From Photobacterium malacitanum (GTDB lineage Bacteria; Pseudomonadota; Gammaproteobacteria; Enterobacterales; Vibrionaceae): DNA of 64,000 bases. This document shows positions 33,413-43,763 of the stretch, in pieces (the first letter of the stretch is position 1; every line of letters begins with the position of its first letter). A program made the position numbers and the translations under genes. A model generated the notes under the pieces. That model had not been told where the DNA came from, searched no databases, and worked only from the letters and a program-made list of their open reading frames with translations. The stretch covers positions 1-64,000 of the forward strand of contig NZ_FYAK01000006.1 of assembly GCF_900185615.1 (NCBI RefSeq), in the 5' to 3' direction.

Positions 33413-34010
33413 TGGTTTTCTCCGCAGTCGCATAAGTTGCCTTAAGTGGCTGCTTATTAATAGTTGGTGCGGTTAAATCAAACGACGCATTAAATTGTGA
33501 TTTTTGCTTTTTGTCACTGCTTTTGGTCGTCACCAATGAATGCATTTCAACATTGTTAAACCAGGGTGATTGCTCAGCCTTACCGAGTAAGGCCGCTAAG
33601 TGGCCATTGGTATCGCCAAAACCATCAACCTTCACTCGCTGTGAAGCTAAATTGACACCATCAAGGTACACACCAGCAGGCACAACTTCTGGTAATTGAT
33701 TGAGTAACTGCGTCACTCGATTGCGCGATAACTGTATATCAGCGATCACTTTTAAGCGCATCTCAATCGCCTCACGCTGCTTATCTAATTGAGGTAAGAA
33801 AGCCAGTCGCTGCTCTAAACTGGCTAATTCTTGCTGCAGTTGATGATTACGACTTTGTTGTTGGAGTTGCTGATTTTCAATGTATTCACCAATAGCACCA
33901 TTACCAGCAACAGCCAAAGCAACACTTGCTGCCAGCAGGCCAATAAAACGTTGTTTATGCTGTTTACGCCGCTGCTCACGCCACGGCAATAAATTGAGTT
34001 TATCGATCAT
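33405..34010 (-). CDS. pilN: Type IV pilus assembly protein PilN
   Basis: PilN is a bitopic membrane partner of PilO whose N-terminal tail binds PilM. It has 201 residues. The cytoplasmic start MIDKLNLLPWREQRRKQHKQRF contains the INLLPWR-type PilM-binding motif. A TM helix lies near 23-42 (FIGLLAASVALAVAGNGAIG), followed by a coiled coil and periplasmic domain. It overlaps pilM by 4 bases. Confidence 0.95.
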   Translation of the reverse strand: MIDKLNLLPWREQRRKQHKQRFIGLLAASVALAVAGNGAIGEYIENQQLQQQSRNHQLQQELASLEQRLAFLPQLDKQREAIEMRLKVIADIQLSRNRVTQLLNQLPEVVPAGVYLDGVNLASQRVKVDGFGDTNGHLAALLGKAEQSPWFNNVEMHSLVTTKSSDKKQKSQFNASFDLTAPTINKQPLKATYATAEKTND

Positions 34011-34987
34011 AATAACCCTCGCAGTGCCAATCCGGTGGCAACAGCATACTGACTCGACATTGACTGTGGTAATTCAACTTTATTGGCACAGCTAAAGTGC
34101 TGAAAAGGGTTAACCCACACCACATCAAGGCCAATCAAGCGTTGTAGCAATGACACCGACACTACATTTTGCCCGCCACCACACAGCCACAACCCTTTGA
34201 TACCGCTACGTGGATGAGTAGAGTTATACAATTGAATTTGACGCTTTAATTGTTCAGCTAACTGTTTGGTAAATTGCTCAGCATTATTAGCGCCTAGTGG
34301 GCTAATGTCGTCCTGAGCATCTAACATGCTAGTACCAAAGCGAATTTCACGATGGTAAGCCGCACTACCTTGTGGCTTCATACAAAACTCGGTATGTCGC
34401 TTACCTACATCCACTACACCCCATTGATTATAATGACTTCCCATTTCTGCTAAATGTTCTGCTAGCCATAATAAAGCATGAGTTTGTAACTCCATGATTT
34501 TAGGTTTGAAGCCTAATTTAGTGAGCGTATTAACTCGGTTATCGATGGTTTCTCTGCGCGAGGCAAATACTTGAAACGGGGTGGTCGTAACAGCATCACT
34601 AAAACGGTCACTGTTTAATGGAAAATAATCAAACCACAACTCCTCAACCGGAAACGGCGAGGCCGCACCTAAGGCTTGCACGATCGCGAATTCAGCCTCT
34701 TCTTCACTAAGGCTGGTACCTAATTGAACAACTTTGCTGATCACAGCACTATCGGGTAAGGCTAAGGTAACGGCTTTGGCTTGCCACGGTAATTGCTTTT
34801 TAATTTGACGCATTGCTGACAACAGTTCAGCATTATTCACGCTATGCTGATCGTTTATAACCGATTTAGTCAACTCAACTTCAACAAATGCAGCTAACTC
34901 AAACTGCTCTTTTTTTTGTTGCAGAACCACAGCTTTTATACTGTGATTGCCAATATCTACCCCAACACTTAATGGGTTCCGAAACAT
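34007..34987 (-). CDS. pilM: Type IV pilus actin-like protein PilM
   Basis: PilM is a cytosolic FtsA/actin-like ATP-binding protein that caps the inner-membrane PilNO complex. It has 326 residues. The phosphate-1 motif is GVDIGNHSIKAVVLQ near residue 9, and GVVDVGKRHTEF and LWLCGGGQN are the later nucleotide-binding loops. It is first of pilMNOPQ and divergent from mrcA (149-base gap), the common order in gammaproteobacteria. Confidence 0.95.
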   Translation of the reverse strand: MFRNPLSVGVDIGNHSIKAVVLQQKKEQFELAAFVEVELTKSVINDQHSVNNAELLSAMRQIKKQLPWQAKAVTLALPDSAVISKVVQLGTSLSEEEAEFAIVQALGAASPFPVEELWFDYFPLNSDRFSDAVTTTPFQVFASRRETIDNRVNTLTKLGFKPKIMELQTHALLWLAEHLAEMGSHYNQWGVVDVGKRHTEFCMKPQGSAAYHREIRFGTSMLDAQDDISPLGANNAEQFTKQLAEQLKRQIQLYNSTHPRSGIKGLWLCGGGQNVVSVSLLQRLIGLDVVWVNPFQHFSCANKVELPQSMSSQYAVATGLALRGLL

Positions 34988-35136
34988 CCGTGTTATGCTC
35001 CCATGTGGCGAAAAAACAAACTATTTCGAATAAACACCATCAACGGCATTAATTAATTTTTTTGTTATCTTTATACTTGAAGGTAAAAGATAATAGATAA
35101 TGACCGCCAGAACGATGGCGTAACGGGAAATCTCAA

Positions 35137-37728
35137 GTGAAGTTCATAAAGCGATTACTAATACTTGCAATAATTTGCATCATTCTTGGAGTGGGTACAA
35201 TTTTTGGTTTTTATTTATACCTAAAACCAGACCTACCTGATGTTGCCAAATTAAAAGATGTCGAGCTCCAAACACCGTTAAGGGTGTACAGTGCTGATGG
35301 CGAACTGATCTCACAATTTGGTGAGAAACGTCGTATACCATTAACACTTAAACAAATGCCACCGCTATTGGTCGATGGTTTTATTGCGACCGAAGACAGT
35401 CGTTTTTATGAACATCATGGCGTTGATCCAATTGGTATCGCACGTGCAGCTTTTGTGATGCTAACCACTGGCCATGCGCGCCAAGGGGCGAGTACGATCA
35501 CTCAGCAGTTGGCGCGAAACTTCTTCCTCACCAACAAAAGAACCTTCTCTCGTAAAATTCGAGAAGCGTTTATTGCGATCCATATCGAGCAAATTTTAAC
35601 GAAAGATCAAATTCTTGATCTTTACTTAAATAAAATTTACCTCGGCTATCGCGCTTATGGTGTCGGCGCTGCAGCACAAGTTTACTTTGGTAAAAGTGTT
35701 AACCAGTTAACCTTGAGTGAAATGGCAGTGATTGCTGGCTTACCAAAAGCGCCATCAACCATGAACCCAATTTATTCAATTGATCGCGCCACAACACGTC
35801 GTAATGTAGTGTTAGATCGTATGTATAAAGAGGGTTACATCACTAAGGCGCAAATGGACCAAGCTCGTTCTGAGCCTATCGTTTCTCATTATCATGGTGC
35901 TGAAATTCAACTTTATGCACCGTATGTAGCAGAACGAGCACGCGCATGGATGGTTCATCGTTACGGTGAAGATGCCTACACTAAAGGTATGGATGTTTAC
36001 ACTACCATTAATGCTAAGTTACAACATGCGGCGCAACAATCGGCGGTTGATAACCTGCTAAATTACGATGAACGCCATGGCTACCGTGGCCCAACAGCAG
36101 TGCTATGGAAGCCAGGTCAAACGCCACTTAATGCTAACCAAATTGTTGAGAAACTGAGTTCTCAGCCAACCTATGGTGAGTTAGTTCCTGCGGTCGTGAC
36201 TAAAGTTAATCAGCAAAGTGTTGTCGTTGTTACTAAGCAAGGTCAGACGGTAACGCTAAATTGGAATGGGATTAAATGGGCGCGTAAATACTTAACCGAT
36301 AAAGCCCAAGGCCCGGCCCCAACAACTGCAGCGCAAATTGTCACTGCTGGTCAACAAATTTGGGTACAAAATAAAGCGACTACCGTCGCTGCAACAGCTG
36401 ATACCGCTGCAGTAACCACAGATCACTGGGTGTTAAGCCAAGTACCAGGAGCAAACACCTCATTTGTCGCCATGTCGCCAAATGATGGCGCTATATTGGC
36501 GATGGTGGGAGGCTTTAACTACACCCAAAGTAAATTTAACCGTGCGACCCAATCAATCCGTCAGGTTGGTTCAGGGATCAAACCGTTTATTTACTCTGCT
36601 GCGATTCAAAAAGGGCTAACACTGGCCACCTTGATCAATGATGCCCCAATCACCAAGTGGGACAAGTGGCAAGGTACTGCATGGCGACCAAAAAATGCTG
36701 ATGGCCGTTATGGTGGTCCAACACGCGCACGTATTGGTTTAGCACGTTCAATCAACGTGATGGCTATTCGTGTATTGAGAATGGCGGGTTTAGATTACAC
36801 CATTAACTACCTCACTCGTTTTGGCTTTAAACGTGCAGATCTTCCTCATGCAGAGCCATTAGCACTTGGTGCCGGTAGTTTAACGCCGTTAGAGTTAGCA
36901 CAAGGTTACTCAGTATTTGCTAACGGTGGTTATGCAGTAACACCATTTTTAATCAATAAAGTTGATAATAATGATGGTGAGTTGATCTACACCGCCAATC
37001 CAAGAGTTGTCTGTAATGATGTTTGTCAAAGTCAGAATCCACAGGCAAAAATGCAAGTCGCATTGGCAACTGCAGCTGAAAATGCACCAGCCACTCAAAA
37101 ACCAGTTGCTGCTGTAACAGAGAAACCAACCTTAGCTCAACTAGAACAAGTGATCACACCACCACCTGTCCGTTATGCACCAGAAGTGATCAGTGAGCAA
37201 AATGCGTTCCTTGTTCGTCAAATGCTAACCAGTAACATTTGGGGTGAACCTGGTCATCTTTACGGTACTGGCTTTAGAGCGCGTGTATTAGGTCGTCATG
37301 ATATTGGTGGTAAAACCGGTACGACTAACGATTCAAAAGATGCTTGGTATACTGGCTTTGGCCCTAATATTGTGGCTACAACTTGGGTTGGTTTTGATGA
37401 TCATCGCCATGCTCTGGGACGAACCAGTTTTAATAAAAACTTAGGTAAAAACCAAGTAACAGGTGGCGAATACGGTGGTAATGCCGCTCAACCAGCGTGG
37501 ATTAGCTTCATGCATACAGCGTTGAAAAACACGCCAGAGCAACCTTTAGAAATTCCAGCGGATATCGTTAAGGTACGTATTGACCGTGCCACGGGTAAGC
37601 TTTCAGATCGTGATGATGCAAGTTCAATGTATGAATACTTCATCAAAGGGACTGAACCTACTCAATCAGCGAGTCAGGTTAACTCAGAACAGAAGTTTGA
37701 TGCAGAAACAGCAGAAGAATTGTTCTAA
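35137..37728 (+). CDS. mrcA: Penicillin-binding protein 1A
   Basis: PBP1A is a bifunctional inner-membrane peptidoglycan synthase. It has 863 residues with a GTG start. The TM helix is near residues 8-28 (LAIICIILGVGTIFGFYLYL). The glycosyltransferase domain shows EDSRFYEHHGVDPIGIARA and GASTITQQLARNFFL. The transpeptidase domain carries Ser-x-x-Lys in QVGSGIKPF, SIN in ARSINVMAIR and KTG in GGKTGTTNDSKDAW. An inserted OB-like region rich in Ala/Thr separates the domains. It is divergent from pilM. Confidence 0.97.
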   Translation: MKFIKRLLILAIICIILGVGTIFGFYLYLKPDLPDVAKLKDVELQTPLRVYSADGELISQFGEKRRIPLTLKQMPPLLVDGFIATEDSRFYEHHGVDPIGIARAAFVMLTTGHARQGASTITQQLARNFFLTNKRTFSRKIREAFIAIHIEQILTKDQILDLYLNKIYLGYRAYGVGAAAQVYFGKSVNQLTLSEMAVIAGLPKAPSTMNPIYSIDRATTRRNVVLDRMYKEGYITKAQMDQARSEPIVSHYHGAEIQLYAPYVAERARAWMVHRYGEDAYTKGMDVYTTINAKLQHAAQQSAVDNLLNYDERHGYRGPTAVLWKPGQTPLNANQIVEKLSSQPTYGELVPAVVTKVNQQSVVVVTKQGQTVTLNWNGIKWARKYLTDKAQGPAPTTAAQIVTAGQQIWVQNKATTVAATADTAAVTTDHWVLSQVPGANTSFVAMSPNDGAILAMVGGFNYTQSKFNRATQSIRQVGSGIKPFIYSAAIQKGLTLATLINDAPITKWDKWQGTAWRPKNADGRYGGPTRARIGLARSINVMAIRVLRMAGLDYTINYLTRFGFKRADLPHAEPLALGAGSLTPLELAQGYSVFANGGYAVTPFLINKVDNNDGELIYTANPRVVCNDVCQSQNPQAKMQVALATAAENAPATQKPVAAVTEKPTLAQLEQVITPPPVRYAPEVISEQNAFLVRQMLTSNIWGEPGHLYGTGFRARVLGRHDIGGKTGTTNDSKDAWYTGFGPNIVATTWVGFDDHRHALGRTSFNKNLGKNQVTGGEYGGNAAQPAWISFMHTALKNTPEQPLEIPADIVKVRIDRATGKLSDRDDASSMYEYFIKGTEPTQSASQVNSEQKFDAETAEELF

Positions 37729-37743
37729 TTGTTACCCCTAACT

Positions 37744-37774
37744 AAAAAAGAGCGCTAATCAGCGCTCTTTTTTT
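37744..37774. terminator. Bidirectional terminator mrcA/oxyR
   Basis: AGAGCGCT/AGCGCTCT with a 4-base loop is flanked by an A-run and a T-run. It serves the convergent mrcA and oxyR. Confidence 0.93.
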
Positions 37775-37808
37775 CAGTGGTATTTCACCGCCCTCTTACC
37801 AGCAAGGG

Positions 37809-38720
37809 TTATTTCTGAATGTGATTAGCAAATATCTGTGGCATTTTAGCCTTAATCACTGCAGCCAATTTTTCATAACGCGACTTCAGTGGTGATCCTG
37901 GACGGTAAGCTAACGTAATCAATCGCGTCGGTTGGGGATGCTCAGCAGCGATATAGCACACGCCATCTCGACAATGCTCTTTCGGGGTCGCTAATTGTGG
38001 TAATAACGTAATACCACTGCCTGCGGCAACCATATTACGTAACGTTTCAAGGCTGGTTGCTTTAAAACGACCATCATCACGCGCGCCAGCAGCAAAACAA
38101 AAGCCTAATGCTTGATTACGTAAACAGTGACCATCCTCAAGCATTAACAGCGTTTCACCATGCAAGCGCGACATATCAATTTCTTTATCCTGCGCCCAGT
38201 GATGCGTTTCAGGTACAGCAAGCATCATCGGTTCATCATACAATGGCAATTCAATAAACGGTTCGCTTTCTTTGACTGCCGCTAAAATCATGCAGTCTAA
38301 TTTACCTTCTTCAAGTTGTTGCACCAACTGATGGGTTTGCGCTTCATGTAAAAACAGTTCTAACTCAGGAAAGGCTTCTTTTAGTGTCGGAATAATTTGT
38401 GGCAATAAATATGGACCGACAGTCGGTATAAAACCAATATGCAATGGCCCAGCCATGCTTTCTCCTTGCAAACTAGCAAGTTCGGTCAATATTTTGACCT
38501 CGAGCAACACTTTCTGAGCTTGGGCGACTAAACTCAATCCCGCATCGGTAAAAAGAACACGGCGACTGGTTCGTTCTAACAGTGATACTCCCAGCTCATC
38601 TTCTAATTTTCGAATTTGACCACTGAGAGTTGGCTGACTGACATAACACGCTTCAGCTGCTTTACGAAAATGTTTATGCTCAGAGAGAGCGACAAGGTAC
38701 TCAAGATCTCGAATATTCAT
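37809..38720 (-). CDS. oxyR: Hydrogen peroxide sensor OxyR
   Basis: OxyR is a LysR-family regulator that forms an intramolecular disulfide under H2O2 and activates antioxidant genes. It has 303 residues (E. coli 305). The HTH lies at 1-60 (MNIRDLEYLVALSEHKHFRKAAEACYVSQPTLSGQIRKLEDELG). Redox cysteines lie in EDGHCLRNQALGFC (near 199 and 208). It is divergent from a peroxiredoxin-glutaredoxin gene with an OxyR-type operator in the 163-base gap. Confidence 0.98.
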   Translation of the reverse strand: MNIRDLEYLVALSEHKHFRKAAEACYVSQPTLSGQIRKLEDELGVSLLERTSRRVLFTDAGLSLVAQAQKVLLEVKILTELASLQGESMAGPLHIGFIPTVGPYLLPQIIPTLKEAFPELELFLHEAQTHQLVQQLEEGKLDCMILAAVKESEPFIELPLYDEPMMLAVPETHHWAQDKEIDMSRLHGETLLMLEDGHCLRNQALGFCFAAGARDDGRFKATSLETLRNMVAAGSGITLLPQLATPKEHCRDGVCYIAAEHPQPTRLITLAYRPGSPLKSRYEKLAAVIKAKMPQIFANHIQK

Positions 38721-38735
38721 AGCTGTAGGTTACCA

Positions 38736-38772
38736 ATAGGAATTAACTATCAAAACCATAACAGTAAACGAT
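38736..38772 (+). promoter_or_regulatory. OxyR operator between oxyR and prx
   Basis: Four tetranucleotides at exactly 7-base spacing match the reduced/oxidised OxyR footprint ATAG-N7-CTAT-N7-ATAG-N7-CTAT. Here they are ATAG (38736), CTAT (38747), ATAA (38758) and CGAT (38769), 14 of 16 bases. The site is 16 bases from the oxyR start and about 110 from prx. It should repress oxyR and activate prx. Confidence 0.8.
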
Positions 38773-38883
38773 TAGAACTATCAAGAGTAAAGTCGTATAA
38801 TTTTTTCATCACATAGAGAGCATGTTTTAACGAAGCTCCGATTGCAGTAAATTAATTAGTATTTATTTTTAAGGAATCACATT

Positions 38884-39612
38884 ATGTTCGCATCTAAAGA
38901 AGGTCAGCCAGTTCCTCAAGTTACTTTCCACACTCGTCAAGGTGATCAGTGGGTAGACGTAACAACCAACGAATTATTTGCTAATAAAACGGTGGTTGTA
39001 TTTAGCCTACCGGGCGCATTTACACCAACATGTTCTTCAAGCCACCTACCGCGTTATAACGAATTGGCATCAGTATTTGCAGATAACGGTGTTGACGATA
39101 TTTTATGTGTATCAGTTAACGATACGTTCGTAATGAATGCATGGAAAGCAGATCAAGAAGCAGAAAACATTACTTTCATTCCAGATGGTAATGGTGAGTT
39201 CACTAGTGGTATGGGCATGTTAGTTGAAAAAGATGACCTTGGCTTTGGTGCTCGTTCATGGCGTTACAGCATGCTAGTGAAAAACGGCATTGTTGAGAAA
39301 ATGTTTGTTGAAAACGAAGAACCAGGTGACCCATTCAAAGTATCTGATGCAGATACAATGTTGAACTACATTGCACCTGAGCAAAAACTGCAAGAATCAA
39401 TCACTGTATTCTCTAAGCCTGGTTGTCCTTTCTGTGTTAAAGCAAAACAGAATCTGATCGACAAAGGTCTACAGTATGAAGAAATTATTCTAGGTAAAGA
39501 TGCAACAACCGTTTCTTTACGTGCAATTACTGGCCGCAGTACTGTTCCTCAAGTATTCATTGGCGGTAAGCACATTGGTGGTAGCGAAGAATTAGAAGTT
39601 TTCTTAGGCTAA
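38884..39612 (+). CDS. Hybrid peroxiredoxin-glutaredoxin (PGdx)
   Basis: This cytosolic fusion enzyme reduces peroxides with glutathione. It has 242 residues. The N-terminal Prx5-type domain (1-160) has peroxidatic Cys in [16 protein letters not shown] near residue 50. The C-terminal glutaredoxin domain (about 168-242) has the CPFC active site ([14 protein letters not shown]) and [13 protein letters not shown] functional Prx-Grx fusion of this type is known from Haemophilus influenzae. It is divergent from oxyR, consistent with peroxide induction. Confidence 0.96.
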   Translation: MFASKEGQPVPQVTFHTRQGDQWVDVTTNELFANKTVVVFSLPGAFTPTCSSSHLPRYNELASVFADNGVDDILCVSVNDTFVMNAWKADQEAENITFIPDGNGEFTSGMGMLVEKDDLGFGARSWRYSMLVKNGIVEKMFVENEEPGDPFKVSDADTMLNYIAPEQKLQESITVFSKPGCPFCVKAKQNLIDKGLQYEEIILGKDATTVSLRAITGRSTVPQVFIGGKHIGGSEELEVFLG

Positions 39613-39644
39613 TATTCCACGATTAAAGCATTAACCAGTTAACA

Positions 39645-39678
39645 AAAAGCCCTCACTTCGCGAGAACTGAGGGCTTTT
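39645..39678. terminator. Bidirectional terminator prx/argH
   Basis: AAAAGCCCTCA/TGAGGGCTTTT (39645-39655 with 39668-39678) forms an 11-bp stem between the convergent prx-grx and argH genes, with U-runs on both strands. Confidence 0.92.
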
Positions 39679-39707
39679 GGTATTTAAATAGCTTTTATTG
39701 CTATAGA

Positions 39708-41585
39708 TTAAGCAACATTAATGGTCGCTATCCGTTGTGCTTGATCAAGCCAAACTTCTAACGCAACCTCATCACATGCATGCTGACGCGGACAACGATC
39801 ACAATCTTTCATGACTTTTTCAGGCAACAATGCTTTTGATGTTGGCGTAAAACCACGCTTCATAAAAAACTCAGGCACACGGGTTAACACAAACACTTTT
39901 TTAATCGCCATTTGAGCGGCTTTTTCAAGCAAATGATCAACGATCGCTTTACCCTGCCCTTGTTGTTGCCAGCCAGCCTCAACCCCTAACGAACGAATTT
40001 CTGCCAACCCAGAATCATAAACATACAATGACGCACACCCAGTAACCACGCCATGATGCTCAGCCACCGCAAATGAGCCAATATCACGCACTAATTCATT
40101 ACGGTTACGCGGTAAATTTTCACCAAGTCCGGCCCAATACACCACCATGCCTTCAATCGCATCGAGATCAGTGAGTCGTGCACCACGTACTTTGACATCA
40201 GGTGAATAACGCTTATCAAGCCGCTTTTCAGCCTGCCCAATCGCGTAATCGACTTGGTTCGGCGCCACACCACCAAGCGCGCAACGCTTATTCAAACACG
40301 ATTCAATAGTGAGGATCGGATAAACATCTGCCTCAATAACGTCTGAAAATTGTTTCATTTCCTCAAGCGATAACTGCTCTAACGCACAACCTTTGGCGAT
40401 GGCAGTCACCACAGCCACACCGACAATATGGTGCGCTTCACGAAAAGGGATCCCTTTAGCGACTAAATAATCCGCTAACTCGGTTGCATTAGAATAGCCC
40501 TGCATCGCGGCTTCTAAAGTACGCTCTTGATTAACCTTGATCCCCTCAAAACATAATGCAGCCATTTCCATGCAGTCATGCCAGCTATCTAATGCATCAA
40601 ACAGCCCTTCTTTGTCTTCTTGCATATCTTTGTTATAAGCTAGCGGCAACGCTTTCACCGTCATCATCATCGCTGCCATAGCACCATAAACACGGCCACA
40701 TTTACCTCGAATAAGTTCTAGCGCATCGGGATTTTTCTTTTGCGGCATTAATGACGAGCCTGAAGTCACTGCATCATCAAGTTCAATAAAATTAGATTCA
40801 CCTGAGTTATAGAAAATTAAATCTTCTGCCATTCGCGATAGATGCAACATTGAAATCGAGGCGGTTGATAATAACTCCATCACATGATCGCGATCAGACA
40901 CAGAATCAAGGCTATTACGGGTTGCACGATGGAATCCAAGGCTATGAGCCAACACTTCGCGATCAATCGGATAAGCGGTCCCCGCCAATGCGCCAGAGCC
41001 GAGTGGACAAGTATCTAATCGTGCCATGGCATCATTTAAACGCGAATGATCACGCTCTAGCATTTCAACATACGCTAAACACCAATGAGCAAATGTCACA
41101 GGTTGCGCTCGTTGTAAGTGAGTATAACCAGGAAGCACCGTTGCTTGATGCTGACGAGCAACCGTCACTAATTGCTGCTGCAGTTTATCGAGCATTAATA
41201 ATAATTGCTGTCCTTGCTGACGACACCAGAGTTTAAGATCGGTTGCGACCTGATCATTACGTGAACGACCCGTATGAAGCTTTTTGCCCAAATCCCCGAC
41301 TTTAGCAATCAGTTGTTGCTCAACCCAGCTATGAATATCTTCAGCATCTGAGGTCAATATCTGCTCAGGATCTTCCATCACCGCCAACTTGAGTTCATTG
41401 AGTGCTAACTCAAGTTGTTGTTGCTCTTGTTCGGTCAGCACATTCACTTGGCGTAGGGCTTTTGACCAAGCTATTGAACCGACAATATCTTGCTCTGCGA
41501 GTCGATAGTCAAAACGCAGCGAATCATTAAATTGTTTGAATCTGATGTCAGCTGCCTGACTAAACCGTCCGCCCCATAATGCCAT
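39708..41585 (-). CDS. argH: Argininosuccinate lyase fused to N-acetylglutamate synthase-like GNAT domain
   Basis: This bifunctional arginine enzyme has 625 residues. Residues 1 to about 455 are argininosuccinate lyase (last step; fumarase signature [20 protein letters not shown] near 275 and [13 protein letters not shown] near 108). Residues about 462-625 are a GNAT acetyltransferase ([19 protein letters not shown] acetyl-CoA loop) ending with a Cys cluster [11 protein letters not shown]. Such ArgH(A) fusions are known in Moritella and Vibrio and supply N-acetylglutamate synthase, the first step. It is last of argCBGH. Confidence 0.95.
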   Translation of the reverse strand: MALWGGRFSQAADIRFKQFNDSLRFDYRLAEQDIVGSIAWSKALRQVNVLTEQEQQQLELALNELKLAVMEDPEQILTSDAEDIHSWVEQQLIAKVGDLGKKLHTGRSRNDQVATDLKLWCRQQGQQLLLMLDKLQQQLVTVARQHQATVLPGYTHLQRAQPVTFAHWCLAYVEMLERDHSRLNDAMARLDTCPLGSGALAGTAYPIDREVLAHSLGFHRATRNSLDSVSDRDHVMELLSTASISMLHLSRMAEDLIFYNSGESNFIELDDAVTSGSSLMPQKKNPDALELIRGKCGRVYGAMAAMMMTVKALPLAYNKDMQEDKEGLFDALDSWHDCMEMAALCFEGIKVNQERTLEAAMQGYSNATELADYLVAKGIPFREAHHIVGVAVVTAIAKGCALEQLSLEEMKQFSDVIEADVYPILTIESCLNKRCALGGVAPNQVDYAIGQAEKRLDKRYSPDVKVRGARLTDLDAIEGMVVYWAGLGENLPRNRNELVRDIGSFAVAEHHGVVTGCASLYVYDSGLAEIRSLGVEAGWQQQGQGKAIVDHLLEKAAQMAIKKVFVLTRVPEFFMKRGFTPTSKALLPEKVMKDCDRCPRQHACDEVALEVWLDQAQRIATINVA

Positions 41586-41683
41586 GGTGAATCTCCTTTA
41601 CTGCCTAACTCTAATAATATAAATACGCGTAACATGGCAGCGAGAGTAGCACTCGCTGCGATACAGAAATGATCTTAAATGAC

Positions 41684-42889
41684 TTATTTTTGATTGTTCA
41701 GCGCACGAATTCGACTCGCCAGAGAGTACAGACGGATAAAGCCACCCGCATGACTGTGATCATAAACATCATCTTCACCAAAAGTGGCAAATTCTTCTGA
41801 ATACAAACTATTAAGTGAACGCTTCTGAGTCACGGTTGCTTGACCTTTATAAAGTTGGATCACCACTTCACCAGTCACATCTTGGGCTAGCGTATCAGCA
41901 GCAGCGAGTAATGACTGGCACAATGGCGTAAACCAGCGGCCATCATAAATAAGATGTGAAGCTTTAAGACCAAGGGTTTGACGGAACTCAAATGACTCTT
42001 TATCTAGCACTAATTGCTCAACTGCACGCAGAGCTTCCATCATAATGGTGCCACCGGGGGTTTCATAACAGCCACGTGATTTCATACCGACTAACCGGTT
42101 TTCAACAATATCAATCCGGCCAACACCGTGTTCTGCCCCTTTTTCATTGAGGTAATTAAGCGCGTTATACGGTGTCATTGGCTCACCATCAACCGCAACC
42201 ACTTCGCCTTTTTCAACTAAAATAGACACTGTTTCCACGGTATCAGGTGCTTGTTGTGGATCTTTGGTCCATACCCAACATAAATCATTAGGAGCATTCC
42301 ACGTATCTTCTAAAACACCACCTTCGGTTGATACATGCCATGCGTTAGCATCACGTGAGTAAATTTTTTCCAATGATGCGGTACAAGGAATATTACGCTC
42401 AGCCAAGTAATCAAGTAGTGCTTCACGACTACGTAAATCCCACTCACGCCACGGTGCAATCACGGTAAGTTGTGGCGCTAGTGCAGCAAAGGCACCTTCA
42501 AAACGTACCTGATCATTCCCCTTACCAGTACAACCGTGGCACAGAGCATCGGCCCCAACTTCCAATGCACATTCAACCTGTGCCTTAGCGATAATCGGGC
42601 GTGCCATTGAGGTACCTAGCAAGTATTTACCTTCGTAAATAGCGCCCGTTTTCAAAGATGGATAAATATAATCTTTAACCATCTCTTCTTTTAGATCGGC
42701 GATGTAACATGACGATGCACCTGATGCGATGGCTTTTTCTTCAATACCAATCAGCTCTTCTTCACCTTGACCGACATCTGCTACAAAGGCGACCACTTCA
42801 CAGTCATAATTTTCTTTCAGCCACGGAATAATGGCTGAGGTATCTAAACCACCTGAATAGGCTAATACCACTTTATTAATCTTACTCAT
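41684..42889 (-). CDS. argG: Argininosuccinate synthase
   Basis: ArgG condenses citrulline and aspartate with ATP. The start at 42889 ([20 protein letters not shown]) has AAGGAG upstream and gives 401 residues; a longer in-frame start is rejected. The PP-loop is AYSGGLDTS at residues 9-17, with [15 protein letters not shown] near 115. It belongs to the roughly 400-residue type, not the longer E. coli type. It lies between argB and argH; E. coli has argG elsewhere. Confidence 0.98.
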   Translation of the reverse strand: MSKINKVVLAYSGGLDTSAIIPWLKENYDCEVVAFVADVGQGEEELIGIEEKAIASGASSCYIADLKEEMVKDYIYPSLKTGAIYEGKYLLGTSMARPIIAKAQVECALEVGADALCHGCTGKGNDQVRFEGAFAALAPQLTVIAPWREWDLRSREALLDYLAERNIPCTASLEKIYSRDANAWHVSTEGGVLEDTWNAPNDLCWVWTKDPQQAPDTVETVSILVEKGEVVAVDGEPMTPYNALNYLNEKGAEHGVGRIDIVENRLVGMKSRGCYETPGGTIMMEALRAVEQLVLDKESFEFRQTLGLKASHLIYDGRWFTPLCQSLLAAADTLAQDVTGEVVIQLYKGQATVTQKRSLNSLYSEEFATFGEDDVYDHSHAGGFIRLYSLASRIRALNNQK

Positions 42890-42973
42890 CTGCTGCACTC
42901 CTTTCAGCCTTGTCGCGGTCATCCCGTTGAGGCACATTTCCAAAAATAAAAATCAGTCTTTATTGATAGCGTA

Positions 42974-43753
42974 TTAGGGGGTAAATTTAGTACCAATACT
43001 GTTGCCCATTAATAACGCATTAAGTTTTTCAGGGTAACGCCAACTTGCGACTTCAATCGCGCGTCCTAGTGCCTTAGCAGCTGCAAATGCGGCGCGCACT
43101 TTAACGATCATGCCATCGGTGATCACCGCTTGAGTAATTAACGCTTCTGCTTCTGTCTCTGTCAGTTGGTGAATTAAATTACCTTTACCGTCAAGCACAC
43201 CACTCACATCCGATAACAGCACTAATTCCCCATCAACAGCAGCTGCGACTGCCACTGCGGCTTGGTCTGCATTTACATTCATCATGTTGCCATTATCATC
43301 AAGCCCGATTGAACTGATGATAGGCACAAAACCAAGTTGCATCATTTGAGTGACTAAAGTGCCGCTATTAGGCTCAGCATGACCAACCGCTCCTAATTCT
43401 GGATCTAATTGACTAACACGGCATAATCCACCATCGGCTAAACTTAGCCCAACAGCTGCCACACCCGCTTTTAGTGCTTGGCCCTGCAACATTTTATTGG
43501 CCGTACCGGCTAATGCTCCGGTGATTAAACCAATTTGATCAGCCGGTGTTACCCGTAATCCTTGCTTTTTTATGGTCGGTAATTGCAACTTTGCCAGTAA
43601 CTCATCCACCAAATAGCCACCACCGTGAACAAATAAAATCGGTCGCTGACAACTGGCTTGATAAGTATTAATCGTGGAAAACAACCGCTCTAAGGTCACA
43701 TTACACTCTAATGCCGCACCGCCTAATTTAATCACTAAAGGAACTTGGTTCAT
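42974..43753 (-). CDS. argB: N-acetylglutamate kinase
   Basis: ArgB phosphorylates N-acetylglutamate, step two of arginine synthesis. It has 259 residues (E. coli 258). [11 protein letters not shown] is at residues 6-16 (catalytic Lys9), with [13 protein letters not shown] near 42 and [15 protein letters not shown] near 160. It is the short E. coli-like form lacking the N-terminal arginine-feedback helix. It is 10 bases after argC. Confidence 0.97.
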   Translation of the reverse strand: MNQVPLVIKLGGAALECNVTLERLFSTINTYQASCQRPILFVHGGGYLVDELLAKLQLPTIKKQGLRVTPADQIGLITGALAGTANKMLQGQALKAGVAAVGLSLADGGLCRVSQLDPELGAVGHAEPNSGTLVTQMMQLGFVPIISSIGLDDNGNMMNVNADQAAVAVAAAVDGELVLLSDVSGVLDGKGNLIHQLTETEAEALITQAVITDGMIVKVRAAFAAAKALGRAIEVASWRYPEKLNALLMGNSIGTKFTP

Positions 43754-43763
43754 GGTATTACTC

